This document shows, one piece after another, positions 17,969 to 28,400 of a stretch of DNA of 64,000 bases. The notes beneath the pieces are model-generated. The model searched no databases. It worked only from the letters and a program-made list of their open reading frames with translations, and had not been told where the DNA came from. How positions within the stretch are numbered: the first letter of the stretch is position 1; each line of letters starts with the position of its first letter. Source of the DNA: DATGPD01 sp031423015 (GTDB lineage: Bacteria > Planctomycetota > UBA1135 > UBA2386). A program made the position numbers and the translations under genes. The DNA lies in NCBI GenBank assembly GCA_031423015.1, contig JANPER010000122.1, positions 62,001 to 126,000 of the forward strand. Reading direction: 5' to 3'.

Positions 17969-19099
17969 TCAAAAGCCGAACAGAATCACGGGCGTGAGGC
18001 CCACGAAGGGTAGCCAGGGGCTGATCGTCGAGCTGGCGCGGTATTCGAGCACCGTGCTCGCTCGATCGAATACGCCGACGAAGTCGGGCCGCAGCATGAG
18101 GCCGGAACTCACCGCCCAACCGAGCCCGTTCAAGCCAGGGTCAAGGCTCACCCCTTGGACCGACACTTGGCTGCTGCGGAGCGCGACCAGGTTGGGCAGG
18201 GTCAGGCTGCCGCGCAGAACGCCGAGCGGAGTAGACGTCGCCGGCAGCGCCAGGTCGAAGCCGGCCCACAGCCAGCAACCGGGCATGCCGATCACGCCGA
18301 GTTCTTGACCAAACGGCAAGCCCAACGGGTTGCGCTGCAACGGCTCCAACGAAGCCATCAGCAGGCCAGGCACCGACGGTAGCGTGTTCCGAACGGCCAC
18401 CGGGAAGGCCACTCCGAGCGTCGGCGGCGCGGACGTCTCCGGCGCCAGAATCATCGTCGAGGTCCCGCCGACCGAACCGCAGCCGTGGGCACCGAGCGGC
18501 AGCGCGAGACCGAGGTCGCCCATGAGGTCGATCTGCACAGCGTCGACCCAGTGGCCCGCGCTCACCACGAGGCTCGGTGCGAAGTTCTGCCAGTCGACGA
18601 ACAGGTTGGGGCCAGCAAACGAGAAAGGCGCATCGAGGGGCAGGTCGACTAGGTCGGCGCCGACCGCGTCGCCGCCGCCAAGCGCCGGAGTCGCCGGCAC
18701 GTTGTAGGTCCGGCGCGCGGCGACGACCACCACGCCGCTTGGCTGATTCGCGACCATGTCCCGCGTGATCTGCCGCGCCGTGGCTGTCGTCGACCCGAAG
18801 CTCAACTCACAGTCGATGGCGCGCGCTGGCGCTGCCGGATCGGTAGCGAACGGCGCGCGACGCAAGCGCACGCGGTGCAACGGCGTTGTACGCAGCGTCG
18901 CCGGCAACACGCTGGCCTCGATCAGAACCTGCATGCGGCCGAGCGACCAGCGCACCGGCATCGACAACCCGGCGTTGCCGGGCACGCGTTCAAAGCGCGG
19001 CGGGCTGCTCTCCCATCTGGTCTGTGCCAAGAGACCGCCACACAAGAGACCCATCGCGATCGCGCTGCGACGAGGTCGCGCAAGATGTCGCGCGTGCAC
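17969..19099 (-). CDS. Secreted protein with the lineage-specific C-terminal domain
   Basis: The start chosen is GTG at 19099, because the minus strand carries ggaggag just upstream; this gives 376 residues with a signal peptide (SAIAMGLLCGGLLAQ). The first part has beta-rich segments (MQVLIEASVLPATLRTTPLH ... FGSTTATARQITRDMV). The last 130 residues follow a pattern shared with other secreted proteins here: GAHGCGSVGG, FPVAVRNTLP, NPLGLPFGQELG, LTLPNLVALRSSQVSVQGVS and LDPGLNGLGWAVSSGL. The function is unknown; an extracellular or surface structural role is plausible. The frame is open upstream to 19612, but that part looks like non-coding shadow. Confidence 0.7.
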   Translation of the reverse strand: MHARHLARPRRSAIAMGLLCGGLLAQTRWESSPPRFERVPGNAGLSMPVRWSLGRMQVLIEASVLPATLRTTPLHRVRLRRAPFATDPAAPARAIDCELSFGSTTATARQITRDMVANQPSGVVVVAARRTYNVPATPALGGGDAVGADLVDLPLDAPFSFAGPNLFVDWQNFAPSLVVSAGHWVDAVQIDLMGDLGLALPLGAHGCGSVGGTSTMILAPETSAPPTLGVAFPVAVRNTLPSVPGLLMASLEPLQRNPLGLPFGQELGVIGMPGCWLWAGFDLALPATSTPLGVLRGSLTLPNLVALRSSQVSVQGVSLDPGLNGLGWAVSSGLMLRPDFVGVFDRASTVLEYRASSTISPWLPFVGLTPVILFGF

Positions 19100-19447
19100 C
19101 TTGCTCCTCCAGAGAATCGACACGGTCGTGATCGCTCGCATGTTCGCCGACGCAGCTCCTACCGTTCCTTCGACCGGAGCGCCGCGACGCCTTGATCGGC
19201 GGTCCGATCGGCATCGCGCACGAGGCGCACCAGGAATGAAGAGGGCCCGGAGAGCGCTGTCGCACTCGCCGAGCCCTCCGTATGGACCAGCTGGGGGGCC
19301 GTCCGCCACGAAACTTGACTCACAACCTTCTCCGCCTGTGTCGGCGCAGCAGCGAACGCGAGTTGAGGACAAGGCGCAGAAACGCGTCCCACGCTCGACA
19401 AAGCCAGCACACGGTCGTCCGCCGCTCACCGTACGATTGCCGATCTC
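19100..19447. other. Divergent intergenic region, 348 bp
   Basis: This lies between the GTG start of the secreted protein (minus) and the ATG of the asparaginase-like gene (plus), so it must hold promoters for both. Apart from the minus-strand ribosome binding site at 19104-19110 I see no convincing -35/-10 pair, no repeat and no small gene. Confidence 0.5.
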
Positions 19448-20422
19448 ATGCAGCTGCCGATCCCGTCGCGGTCCGTGGTCCTCGTGCGCGCCGTCCCTGC
19501 CGTCGCGCTGCTCATGCTCACGGCTTGCGCGGGTACGACACCCGCACCGGCAGCACCGGTCCGACCGCTGATCGTCTCGACCTGGCCGTTTGGGCGGATC
19601 GCGAACGAGCACGCGCGCGAAGCGCTCCTCGCGGGTGGCTCGCGGCTCGATGCCGTGGAGGCCGGGATCCGCGAGATCGAGCGGCTGAGTTCAGATGGCT
19701 CGGTTGGACTCGGCGGGGGGCCGAACGCGGCAGGGTATCCACAGCTCGATGCCTGCATCATGGACGGGCCGGGTCACCGCGCGGGCAGCGTGGCGGGGGT
19801 CGAGGGCATCGTGCATCCGATCACCGCCGCGCGCCGAGTGATGGACGCGTCCAAGCACGTGATGCTGGTTGGCGAAGGCGCGCGCTGGTTTGCCCTCGAA
19901 CACGGCGTCGAGTCGATCGACATCGTGGACCTCGAAGCAAAGAAGCGCGCCTGGATCGCGCGCGAACGCAAACCTGTCGACCGCGCCGGCCACGACACGA
20001 TCGCGCTTCTGCTCCTCGATGGCGACGGCCACCTTTGTGGCGGCTGCTCCACGAGCGGCGCCGGCGGCAAGTTGCCGGGCCGCGTCGGCGATTCGCCGAT
20101 CCTCGGTGCTGGGCTCTACGTCGATGACGAAGTCGGCGCCGCCGGCGCCACTGGCATTGGCGAGAACGTGATGCGCTACTGCGCGACGTTCTGGATCGTC
20201 GAGCTGATGCGGCAGGGCATGGAGCCGCAGCGTGCGTGCGAAGAGGTCGTGCATCGCATCGCCCGCCTCGATCCACGCGGCTACGCCCTCGACATCTGCT
20301 TCATCGCGCTCGACAAGCGCGGCCGCTACGGCGCCGCGGCTTCGAATCAGCAGTTCCCGTTCGCAGTCGCGACGCAGGATGCGAGCGAGCTGCGGAGCGT
20401 GCCGCAAGTGACGCCGCGGTAG
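19448..20422 (+). CDS. N4-(beta-N-acetylglucosaminyl)-L-asparaginase / isoaspartyl peptidase-like lipoprotein
   Basis: A 324-residue N-terminal nucleophile hydrolase of the plant-type asparaginase / aspartylglucosaminidase family. A lipoprotein signal ends at LLMLTAC. The proenzyme cleavage site is GHDTIALLLLD: autoproteolysis before Thr184 would expose the catalytic Thr. It is followed by LCGGCSTSGAGGKLPGRVGDS, which contains the family's substrate loop, and GAGLYVDDEVGAAGATGIGE. The early GSVGLGGGPNAAGYPQLDA is also typical of aspartylglucosaminidase. It would act outside the cytoplasm on Asn-linked or isoaspartyl substrates. The lipobox makes this a surface- or periplasm-anchored form. Confidence 0.85.
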   Translation: MQLPIPSRSVVLVRAVPAVALLMLTACAGTTPAPAAPVRPLIVSTWPFGRIANEHAREALLAGGSRLDAVEAGIREIERLSSDGSVGLGGGPNAAGYPQLDACIMDGPGHRAGSVAGVEGIVHPITAARRVMDASKHVMLVGEGARWFALEHGVESIDIVDLEAKKRAWIARERKPVDRAGHDTIALLLLDGDGHLCGGCSTSGAGGKLPGRVGDSPILGAGLYVDDEVGAAGATGIGENVMRYCATFWIVELMRQGMEPQRACEEVVHRIARLDPRGYALDICFIALDKRGRYGAAASNQQFPFAVATQDASELRSVPQVTPR

Positions 20423-20501
20423 GGAGCGAGGTTGCGAGTTGCCGGCGAACGGCTTGCAGAACAGAAAGTAGCTGCCGGTGGGAAGCGCGTAGCATGCGCT
20501 G

Positions 20502-21257
20502 ATGGCGGCTGAACCGTTCGCGCTGATCACCGGCGGCAACCGCGGCATCGGCCGTGCGATCGCTCACAGGTTGAAGGGCGCCGGCTATGCCCTCGGTCTC
20601 GTGGCGCGCGACCAGAAGCTACTCGACGCCGCGGCGCGCGAGATCGGCGGTGACGTGTCGACCCTCGCACTCGATCTGAACGAGCCAGACGCCGTCGAGC
20701 GCGTGTTCGAGTTCGTCGCGGCGAGGCCCGTCGCCGTGCTGGTGAACAACGCCGGCGTGGCGCCCTCGAACCGCTTCGAGGCCACAACCGACGACGTGCT
20801 CAGGCGGGTGCTCCGACTGCACGTGGAGGTGCCGTTCGCGCTGACGCGCAAGGTGATGCCGGGCATGAAGGCAGCCGGCGCCGGCGCGATCGTGCAGATC
20901 GCATCGACCGCCGGCCTGCGCGGCTTTCCTTTCACCGCCGCTTACACGGCTGCCAAGCATGGCCTGGTCGGCATGACACGGGCGCTGATCGCTGAACTGC
21001 GCGACCAGCCGGTGCGCGTGTACGCCGTGTGCCCCGGCTTCGTCGACACCGATCTGTCACGCGCCGCCGCCGCCGCGGTCGCCGCGCGCGGCAAGCAAAG
21101 CGTCGCCGACGCGCTCTTGAAGATGGGGCAGATGAACGTGCTCGGCCGCCTGCACACCGCCGACGAGATCGCCGCCTTCGTGGGCCAGCTGTGCATCGAC
21201 CGACCAGCGAGTGGGGTCTTCGATCTGGATCACGATCCGCAGCTGCGGGTCGACTGA
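20502..21257 (+). CDS. Short-chain dehydrogenase/reductase
   Basis: A 251-residue classical SDR. The cofactor motif is ALITGGNRGIGRAIAHRL (residues 7-24), followed by VLVNNAGVAP, the catalytic Ser in IVQIASTAGL, and the Tyr/Lys pair in AAYTAAKHGLVGM. An Arg at VARDQ after strand 2 favours NADP(H). The PGFVDTDL segment is also standard. It could be a FabG-like 3-oxoacyl reductase or another alcohol dehydrogenase; the substrate is not evident. It follows the asparaginase-like gene by 79 bp on the same strand. Confidence 0.87.
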   Translation: MAAEPFALITGGNRGIGRAIAHRLKGAGYALGLVARDQKLLDAAAREIGGDVSTLALDLNEPDAVERVFEFVAARPVAVLVNNAGVAPSNRFEATTDDVLRRVLRLHVEVPFALTRKVMPGMKAAGAGAIVQIASTAGLRGFPFTAAYTAAKHGLVGMTRALIAELRDQPVRVYAVCPGFVDTDLSRAAAAAVAARGKQSVADALLKMGQMNVLGRLHTADEIAAFVGQLCIDRPASGVFDLDHDPQLRVD

Positions 21258-21291
21258 TCCGCACAGATGGCACGACACTGCAACCGCGCGT

Positions 21292-22494
21292 CTACGAGAT
21301 CGTCCAGGCCACCGACGCGGACACGTGGCGGAACAACCAGGGCCACGTGGGATCGAGGGTCAGGGCTCCGGCATGGATCGTGACTCCGCGCAGGCGCGGT
21401 TCGTTTGGCAGCAGGAGCACCGGCAAGGCGCGGCCGCTCGCGTCGAGCGTGCCGACGAAGCCGGCAAACGCGGCGGATCCGCTGAGCGACAAGTTGAACA
21501 GCGCGTCGGGCGTCAGGTCGAAGACGCGACCGTCGAACAACGGCAACCCAGGCGACCGCGAGAAGGCCAGCACCGTCGCGTAGATGGCGCCCGGCGCGAA
21601 GGGACACGACAGTGGGATCGGGTGCGGCACGCCAACGCTCGGCGCACCGACGGCTGCTAGCTCGATAGCCGGCAGGAAGGCAACGCTGCGCGGCACAACG
21701 CTCGAAGGCGGCAACACGGTGCCGCGGTGCGTGCCGTCGCGCCCGAACCAACTCACCTTGTTGGTGTAGAAGCTCGAAGTCACGAGTACGCCATCCGTGG
21801 TCACCGCGACGCCCTGCGGACCAGACAGCTCTGCGTGCCGAATCTCGCGCAGCGCGTTGCCGGCAAAGTCGAAGACCACAAGGTTGTGCGACCCGCCACC
21901 GGCGACGAAGAGTTCGCCGCTGAACACGGCCATACCCATCGGGCTCGACAACCCAAAGCCGGTGAAGCTCCGCCGCAGGGCACCCGTCGACTCGAAGTGC
22001 ACGACACGGCCGTTCCCCGCACTCGCCGCCACGAAGCTGCCGTCGGGGAGGAACGCGACGCAGTTGGTGAAGCGCAGGTCGTTGTGCGCGAACGCGCGCA
22101 CAAAGGTGCCATTCTGCTGGTACTCGCCGACGTTGCTCGACGTGAAGCCAGCGACGAACAGATTGCCGTTGGGGCCCAGCGCCGCCCCGGTCGGACCCTG
22201 CACCGCCCCGGTCGGGAAGCGGCGAACCACGGCGAACGATCGGTCGAGCACCACGACTTCGTTGGTGTTCTGCGACACCAGGTACACGGTGCCGTCGCCA
22301 GCCACCACGATGCCACGCGGGTAGGCGACGCCGGCCACGGTGATCGCGGCGATCTCCACGCCGCGGAAGTCCAGCCGCAACAGTCGGTCGTTGAGCGAAC
22401 TCGAGACCAGCACGTCGCCCGTCGACGATGGCGGCAGTTGAGCGAGCAAAGGGGCAACCAGCAGGGCGCCGAGGACGATGAGCGACTGGAGCAT
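21292..22494 (-). CDS. Secreted NHL/beta-propeller protein with the shared C-terminal domain
   Basis: A 400-residue protein with a signal peptide (MLQSLIVLGALLVAPLLAQ). About five repeats of roughly 45 residues follow, such as YPRGIVVAGDGTVYLVSQNT, GPTGAALGPNGNLFVAGFTS, SPMGMAVFSGELFVAGGGSH and GPQGVAVTTDGVLVTSSFYT; these are typical NHL-type propeller blades. The last 110 residues carry the domain shared with other secreted proteins here (PGLPLFDGRVFDLTPDALFN, then LPNEPRLRGVTIHAGALTLD). It probably works outside the cell as a binding scaffold. It is convergent with the SDR gene, 34 bp away. Confidence 0.8.
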   Translation of the reverse strand: MLQSLIVLGALLVAPLLAQLPPSSTGDVLVSSSLNDRLLRLDFRGVEIAAITVAGVAYPRGIVVAGDGTVYLVSQNTNEVVVLDRSFAVVRRFPTGAVQGPTGAALGPNGNLFVAGFTSSNVGEYQQNGTFVRAFAHNDLRFTNCVAFLPDGSFVAASAGNGRVVHFESTGALRRSFTGFGLSSPMGMAVFSGELFVAGGGSHNLVVFDFAGNALREIRHAELSGPQGVAVTTDGVLVTSSFYTNKVSWFGRDGTHRGTVLPPSSVVPRSVAFLPAIELAAVGAPSVGVPHPIPLSCPFAPGAIYATVLAFSRSPGLPLFDGRVFDLTPDALFNLSLSGSAAFAGFVGTLDASGRALPVLLLPNEPRLRGVTIHAGALTLDPTWPWLFRHVSASVAWTIS

Positions 22495-22605
22495 GGGTAC
22501 CTGAAGAGGGCGGAACGCATCTACCTTAGCACTGAGCGCGATCGGTGGCTCCTCGCTCGAGCACTTGGAGCACTCGGCGCACGAAAGCGCGAGGCTGGGC
22601 GCAAC

Positions 22606-23628
22606 CTACTGGCGACAGGTCACCACCACGCCGTTGCTGCTGATCGCTCCCTGACCGCCGTCGACGACGTCCTGGAACCGAAGTTGCAAAGGCGTCGCCA
22701 AGCGTGGCAACCGAACCACGACAGAGACCTCGCCGAGCGCGTCGGTCGTGAACGGCAGCATCACCGCCGGATCGGTCAGGAGGAGGCAGCCCGTGCCGGG
22801 GATCGGCACGCTCGACGCGCGGCTGCCGATGACGAGGACTCCGGGTGACGATGCCGGCGCAGTCTGCAAGTCGAACACGAGATCCATCGCACCGCGCGCA
22901 TCGATCGTGTCGTAGCCGGTGAGACTCGGGCCGCACGTCGACCCGTAGCGCGCGATGTCACAGAACATGCCCGGCGTGAAACGGACGGTGATCCCAGAGA
23001 AGTAAGTCGCGCGTTGACTCTGCGCCGCCACCGCTCGCCCCTCGGTACGGATCAACACGTCGAGCCGGCCCGTCGGCCCCAGGTTCGCGTCCCACTGTCG
23101 CCGCTCGAAGAGCAGCGTCGTGCTCGACGCGTGGGCGAAGTCGGGGATGCCATCATCGCCGATGTCGATGGTGATCGACGTGCGCGCCGCGCCGCCCACG
23201 AACCCCATCGCCCACAGTTCGATCTTGCCGCGCATGCCTGCTGTCCCGCGGATGATCATGCGGAGGTCGTGCGGCCCCTCGTTGCTGCGCCCTGACGCCG
23301 ACGACATCGTGCCGATCTCCATCGCGCCGTTGAGCGCCCAGCCCGTGGCTTGCTCCGACACGGTCGCCGCGACCACGCCACGTTCGGTCGTCTCCCAACC
23401 GAGGACGGTCTCCGCCGCCGTGTTGTCGGTGGCCGCGACGACCGTGGTGAACCCACCGCGCAAGACGTGACCGGCCGGGAAACCGCGCGCATCCGCAGTG
23501 CTGCCCTCGGCGGCGTAGTTGCCGTAGCTCCGCGCGGTCGACAACTCGCTGACAATCCGCGGCTGGCTGGGTACCTGGCCGCGCAGCGCACAAGTGAACG
23601 TGACGACGACGATGAGCGCTGCTTGCAT
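22606..23628 (-). CDS. Secreted hypothetical protein, beta-rich
   Basis: With an ATG at 23628 the product has 340 residues and a signal peptide (MQAALIVVVTFTCALRG). The frame is open back to 23751, but that upstream part includes the palindromic element and is not needed. The body is beta-rich, with segments such as WALNGAMEIGTMSSASGRSN, RTSITIDIGDDGIPDFAH and YFSGITVRFTPGMFCDIARY. The C-terminus (GTGCLLLTDPAVMLPFTTDA ... LQLRFQDVVDGGQGAISSN) weakly matches the shared domain of the neighbouring secreted proteins. No enzyme motif is visible and the function is unknown. It follows the Tat-signal phosphatase-fold gene on the same strand. Confidence 0.65.
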   Translation of the reverse strand: MQAALIVVVTFTCALRGQVPSQPRIVSELSTARSYGNYAAEGSTADARGFPAGHVLRGGFTTVVAATDNTAAETVLGWETTERGVVAATVSEQATGWALNGAMEIGTMSSASGRSNEGPHDLRMIIRGTAGMRGKIELWAMGFVGGAARTSITIDIGDDGIPDFAHASSTTLLFERRQWDANLGPTGRLDVLIRTEGRAVAAQSQRATYFSGITVRFTPGMFCDIARYGSTCGPSLTGYDTIDARGAMDLVFDLQTAPASSPGVLVIGSRASSVPIPGTGCLLLTDPAVMLPFTTDALGEVSVVVRLPRLATPLQLRFQDVVDGGQGAISSNGVVVTCRQ

Positions 23629-23712
23629 GGCTTCGGCTGCGGATGCGACCCGGGGAACAATAGCCGCGCTGACGCACGCGGCGGGCGGCGCAGCAGTGCT
23701 CGGAAGTCTACC

Positions 23713-23749
23713 GACCAGGACGAATGTGTCAGACACATTCGTGCTGGTC
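23713..23749. repeat. Palindromic element, copy 3 (37 bp, one mismatch)
   Basis: The same core as copy 1 (aggacgaatgtgtc, central A at 23731, complementary arm) is extended by four bases on each side (gacc ... ggtc), with a single mismatch in the right arm. It lies 3 bp after the TAG of the gene at 23753-24892, read on the minus strand, so it again follows a stop codon directly. Confidence 0.9.
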
Positions 23750-23752
23750 ACG

Positions 23753-24892
23753 CTACGCGCGCAACTCGCGAATCGCGCGCGCCTTCATGGTCGCCGCGGT
23801 CTTCACGCCGAGCAGCCCGATCACGGTCGGGCACACGTCGATCGTGCGGATCTCTTTGCTGATCACTTTGTCGCGCGGCATCTCCGGGCCGGCGCCGATC
23901 AGGAACACCTGCATGATGTCGTCGGAGCCGTCGCCGTGGTCGAGGCCATTGCGTTCATTGAGGTTGGCGTCGCGGCCAAACTCGGGCAAGACGAGGATCG
24001 ACGTGGTATCGCGCAGCGTGGGGTCGCCTTGGATCGTGTCCCAGAGTTTGCCAAGCTCCTCGTCATTGCGCCTGATCACCTCGACATAGCCGTTGTATGA
24101 ACTGTGCGCGGTGTCGGCGTTCTGCAAGGTGATGCCGAGCAGCTTGGGCCGGAACGCGCGCAGCAGACTGGCGCCGACGCGAATCGCTTTGGCGTCGGCC
24201 GCACCTGGACCGGCGAGGCGCGCATTGGCGCCGCCGAGTTCGTCCAGGATGAAGCGCTCGACGGCGCGTTGCCGCGCGGCGTCGGCCGCGGCCGTCGCGC
24301 TGCGCGCATCCAGCGCCTGGCCCATGCGCTCGAGGGCGGCGCGATCGGCGTCGCTGTCCGCTTTGGGACGGCCGAACGAGTCGACGAGCTTCTTGAACTC
24401 GACGTTGAAGATGCCGTCGGAGTCCAGCACCTGCGCGCCGAACGCCGAGCCGTAGTCAGCGTGGTCGCCGTGCGCGAACAGACGACTCTGCGCGCCGCTC
24501 GCCGTCGACAGCCACACGTCGCCGGCAGCGAAGTGACCGTCCTTGCGCAGGATCTCGAACAGCGTCGGGTTGGTGGTGCGTTCCGAATCGCGAATACCGA
24601 GCGCTTCGATGTTGCCGGTGAAGATCGACAGCGCGGCGCCATAGTGGCCGACGTTTTCGCAGCGCACCTTGGGAAAGGTCACACCGGCGCGCGCGATGCG
24701 CATCAGGTTGGGCACGTTCTGCGGCGTGCCGAGCACCTCTTTGCTGCGCACGCCACCGGCGAACCCGACCAGCACGACGCGCTCGGTCTTGGGGCCGAGC
24801 GCGTGACCCGGCAGCATCGGCGCCGCCAAGACGGCCGCACTTGTTTGCAGGAAGTCGCGTCGCGAGAAAGTGCGGCTGGAACCGTCGACCAT
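23753..24892 (-). CDS. Tat-exported alkaline phosphatase-fold protein (DUF1501/sulfatase-like)
   Basis: A 379-residue protein with a twin-arginine signal (FSRRDFLQTSAAVLAAP, about residues 8-25), so it is exported folded. The body matches the alkaline phosphatase superfamily as seen in planctomycetal DUF1501-like proteins: VVLVGFAGGVRSKEVLGTPQ at the first strand, NVPNLMRIARAGVTFPKVRC, VGHYGAALSIFTG, LVLPEFGRDANLNERNGLDH and TIDVCPTVIGLLGV near the end. The usual metal-binding Asp at the first strand is replaced by the GFAGG sequence, so catalysis is uncertain. The substrate is unknown. The ATG at 24892 faces a divergent DUF423 gene. Confidence 0.72.
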   Translation of the reverse strand: MVDGSSRTFSRRDFLQTSAAVLAAPMLPGHALGPKTERVVLVGFAGGVRSKEVLGTPQNVPNLMRIARAGVTFPKVRCENVGHYGAALSIFTGNIEALGIRDSERTTNPTLFEILRKDGHFAAGDVWLSTASGAQSRLFAHGDHADYGSAFGAQVLDSDGIFNVEFKKLVDSFGRPKADSDADRAALERMGQALDARSATAAADAARQRAVERFILDELGGANARLAGPGAADAKAIRVGASLLRAFRPKLLGITLQNADTAHSSYNGYVEVIRRNDEELGKLWDTIQGDPTLRDTTSILVLPEFGRDANLNERNGLDHGDGSDDIMQVFLIGAGPEMPRDKVISKEIRTIDVCPTVIGLLGVKTAATMKARAIRELRA

Positions 24893-24940
24893 GGGAGATG
24901 CCGACTATATCGACCACGCCATGGCGCGCCCGTCGGGTGC

Positions 24941-24954
24941 TGACACATTCGTCC
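24941..24954. repeat. Palindromic element, half copy
   Basis: The 14 bases tgacacattcgtcc match one arm plus the centre of the element exactly; the other arm is absent. Unlike the other copies it lies in a divergent promoter region, 49 bp upstream of the minus-strand ATG at 24892, not after a stop codon. It may mark a lost gene end or a truncated insertion. Confidence 0.6.
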
Positions 24955-25005
24955 GCGGCAAGCCGGGCGCGACGCGATCAGCGACGCGCGGTTAGATTCG
25001 TGTAC

Positions 25006-25371
25006 ATGGTTGACCGCTCTCCCTTGATCGCGCTTGGTGCCCTCAACGCGGCGATCGCGGTCGCTACTGGCGCGTTCGGCGCGCATGGGCTGCGCGAGCG
25101 CCTCGATGCGCGCGCCCTCGAGGCCTTCGCGACCGCCGCTCAGTACCAGATGTATCACGCGCTCGCGCTCATCCTGTGCGGCGCCATCGCGACGCGAGGC
25201 GCGATCACGGCCGGCTGGATCCTGCAGGCCGGCATCGTCGTGTTCTCCGGCTCGCTCTACGCCCTTGCGCTCACGGGCGTGAAGGGGCTCGGAGCGGTCA
25301 CGCCGCTCGGTGGGCTCGCGTTCCTGGTCGGGTGGGCGTGGCTTGCGTGGACTGCCTGGCGCGGGCGATAG
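25006..25371 (+). CDS. DUF423 small integral membrane protein (YwdK family)
   Basis: A 121-residue protein with four predicted membrane helices and the DUF423 hallmarks: ALNAAIAVATGAFGAHGLRE at the N-terminus (AxGAFGAHGL is diagnostic), QYQMYHALALILCG in the second helix, and GVKGLGAVTPLGGLAFLVGW at the end. The family is widespread and has no assigned function. The ATG at 25006 is the only start that gives the normal length. It is divergent from the Tat-signal gene and convergent with the kinase gene. Confidence 0.9.
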   Translation: MVDRSPLIALGALNAAIAVATGAFGAHGLRERLDARALEAFATAAQYQMYHALALILCGAIATRGAITAGWILQAGIVVFSGSLYALALTGVKGLGAVTPLGGLAFLVGWAWLAWTAWRGR

Positions 25372-25446
25372 ACACTTCGACAATTGGCGCGGCGTGTCCA
25401 CGACGTCCAGCGCACGAACGGGACCATCCGGGTTACCAAAGCAACC

Positions 25447-28400
25447 TCACTTCGAAGGCCAACGCGGCCAAGGTCGCGCCAGCACGTGCGCCGACCACGC
25501 GCGCAGTTCGGCCTCGCGCGCGGCGTTCACCTCGACCTTGCCGCGCAAGCGCTCCAGCTGGTACGCCAGATTGCCGGCTACGTGACGTTCGTGATACTCG
25601 AGGTCGAGCAACACGGCGCCGCGCAGGTCAGTCGCGGCCAACGTGCGGCCATCGGCGCTGATCTGCACCTGCTGCACCGGCGCGGTGTCGCCGAGCGCGC
25701 TGAAGCAGGCCACGCTGGTGTCGAGGTCCCAGAACACCACGCCGTTGGCGCCACCCGAGGAGACCAAGAGCCCGGAGTCGACCGGCGAGAACGCCAAGCT
25801 CCATACCGTACCGGCATGCGCGCGGATCTCGTGCACGCTGCCAGTCACCATGTCGCGCACGGCGATCTCGCCTTGCCAACCCCCGACCGCCAGGCGACGG
25901 CGATCGGACGACATGGCGACCGTGCCCGTCTGAAACCCGAACTTCACTTCGACGAGCGCATCGTCGTTGCGCGACCACAGGAAGACCGTCTGCGAGTTTC
26001 GCGTGATGACCGCGAGCTGGCTGCCGTCCGCCACGAACTGCACGCGCAAGACCTGACCGGTGGCGAACGTCCGCTCACCCACCACCGCCCCGGTGTGCGC
26101 GTGTAACCGGCGCACGGTCGTCAACCCCACGACCACGGCGAGTTCGTCGCCACCGGGGCTGAAGGCGAAGCTCGCGTTGAGCGGCGGATTCGTCGGCCCT
26201 GCACACGAGAACAGCTGCGCGCGGGTTGCCACGTCGAAGACCTCGAGCCGTTCCGTGCCGTTTGGCAAGAGGGCGATGCGTTCGCCGTGCGCGTCGATCG
26301 CGAGTTGGCCCGATTGCGCCACTAGCGGCCCGGGTTCGATCGCCTCGGAACCGTCGACCGAACGCAGCCAAGTCGATCCCTTGCTGGCGAGCGCGACGCG
26401 GCGCCCGTCGCTCGACAGAGCTACGGCGTCGCCGTCGAAACGCCGCATGCCTCGATCGGACAGGTCGAACAGGCTCAGTCCGCGACCGCGATTGGTCACC
26501 ACCAGACGTCGCACCCGACGATCGAGGTCCATCAGCCAAACGCCGCGCAACGCGACTGGCGTGCAGCGCTCGCCGTCGCTCGAGACTCGGTCGACACGCC
26601 ACCATCCGCCGGCCAGCACCGAGCCATCGTCGTCGTGGAGCAAGTCGCGGCAGGTGCCGTTGCGCGTCGGAATGGTGTGCAGCACCTGCCCCGCATCGAC
26701 ATCGGTGACAAACACGCGGTGCATCTGCGATCCCAGCCACAGCGCGCCATGTTGCGGCGCGAACGACAGCGCCATCGCGCTGCGATCACCGAGTTGCAGG
26801 CGCTTGCGCGTGTGATCACGCAGGTCCACCACCTGCACCAGACCCTGGTCGTCGCCGCTAGCGAGCAGCTTGCCTTCGGCATCGAACGCCAGCGATCGGA
26901 CCGGCGAGCCGTGCGACGCGACCTCTTCGGCCTCGCTCGCTGCGTCGCGCCACCACAGGACGCGGCCATCGCCGCCACCGGTCGCAAAGCCTTCGCCGTG
27001 TGGCGCCAGCTCGATCGCGCGTAGCAAGTCGCGATGCGCTTGCATCCGACGCAACGTTCGTCCCGTAGCGAGTTCGAAAACCGTGAGGACGCCATCGCTG
27101 TTGCCCGCGAACGCGCGCTTGCCGTCGCGATCGACGGCCAGGCTCAACACAAACCCCGCCCCTTCGCCGACGATGCGACGCGGCGCCAAGGTCGCTGCGT
27201 CGTGCAAGTGAATGCGCCCGTCGCCGCCACCGATCGCGACCTCATCGCTGCCTGGCACGAACACCACCGGGTTGTCGCCCACGACCGGTGGCAGCGCGCT
27301 CGCCAAGCACGGCGAACGCGCGTGCAGATCGGCGAGCGCCCACGCCGTGGCGCGCGGCATGCGCCCGCCAAGGTGCTGCCTCCACAACCCGTCCTCGGCG
27401 CTACCGGAGTCTTCGGAGCCGAGCGACAAACGGCCGTTGCGGAACTCGCTGCGATCCAGCTCGGTGGTGAGCCGGGCCGCGGTGGCATCGGCGCGCTGCC
27501 ACAAGCGCATGCTCACCACCGTGCCGACGACGAGCGCGATCAACGCGATCGCACTCGCCACCGACAGCGCGCGGTTGCGCGCGATCCACTTGCGCAGCTC
27601 GGCGAAGCCGCCGGTGGCATACGCGCGCACCACGCGCAGTTCGAGGTAGGCGCGCAGGTCGTTGGCGAACGCCGCCATGTTGACGTAGCGCCGCGCCGGG
27701 TCACGCTCGATCGCGCGCTCGACGATGGCGCGCAGTTCGGCGGGCACGTCATCTTGCAAGGGTGGCGGCGGGCCACGGCGCACGCGCGCCAGCACTTCGC
27801 CGGCGTTGATTTGCTCACCTGGTGCCACGTACGGCATGTGGCCAGCGCACAGATGGTGCAGGATCGCGCCGAGCGAGTAGACGTCGGCCGATGGTTCGAC
27901 CCGCGCACGGGCGTCGCCAGCGGCGAGTTCGGGCGCCATGTAGGCCGGCGTGCCTACCACGTCGCCGTGCTGCGTGAGCAGCGGCGACGCGCTGTCCTCG
28001 GTGACGATGGTGTCGCGCAACGAATCGACGCGCGCCGTGGATGCCTGGGGTTCGCTTTCACCCGACGCCCCGGCGACGCGCGCCAACCCCCAGTCCATCA
28101 CGTAGGTCTCGCCAAAGCGGCCCACCATGATGTTGCCCGGCTTCAGGTCGCGATGCACGACGCCCTTCTCGTGCGCGTAGGCCATCGCTTCACACACGCG
28201 CAGCAACACGTGCAGCACGCGCGTGCGCGTCCACTCGTCGTCGCCCGCGCTTACTTTCTGCAAGACCTCGCCGAGGTCGCGACCCTGCACCAGACGCATG
28301 GCGAAGAAGGGTCGGCCATCGTCGTCGAGGCCAAGCTCGTGGATCGGCACGATGCCCGGGTGATCGAGCTGGCCGGTGATCTGCGCTTCTTCGAGGAAGC

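Noticed and set aside
22606..23751. Longer version of the secreted protein starting at 23751
   Set aside because: The extra 41 residues are read through the palindromic element and a linker without coding character, and would bury the signal peptide; the ATG at 23628 fits better.
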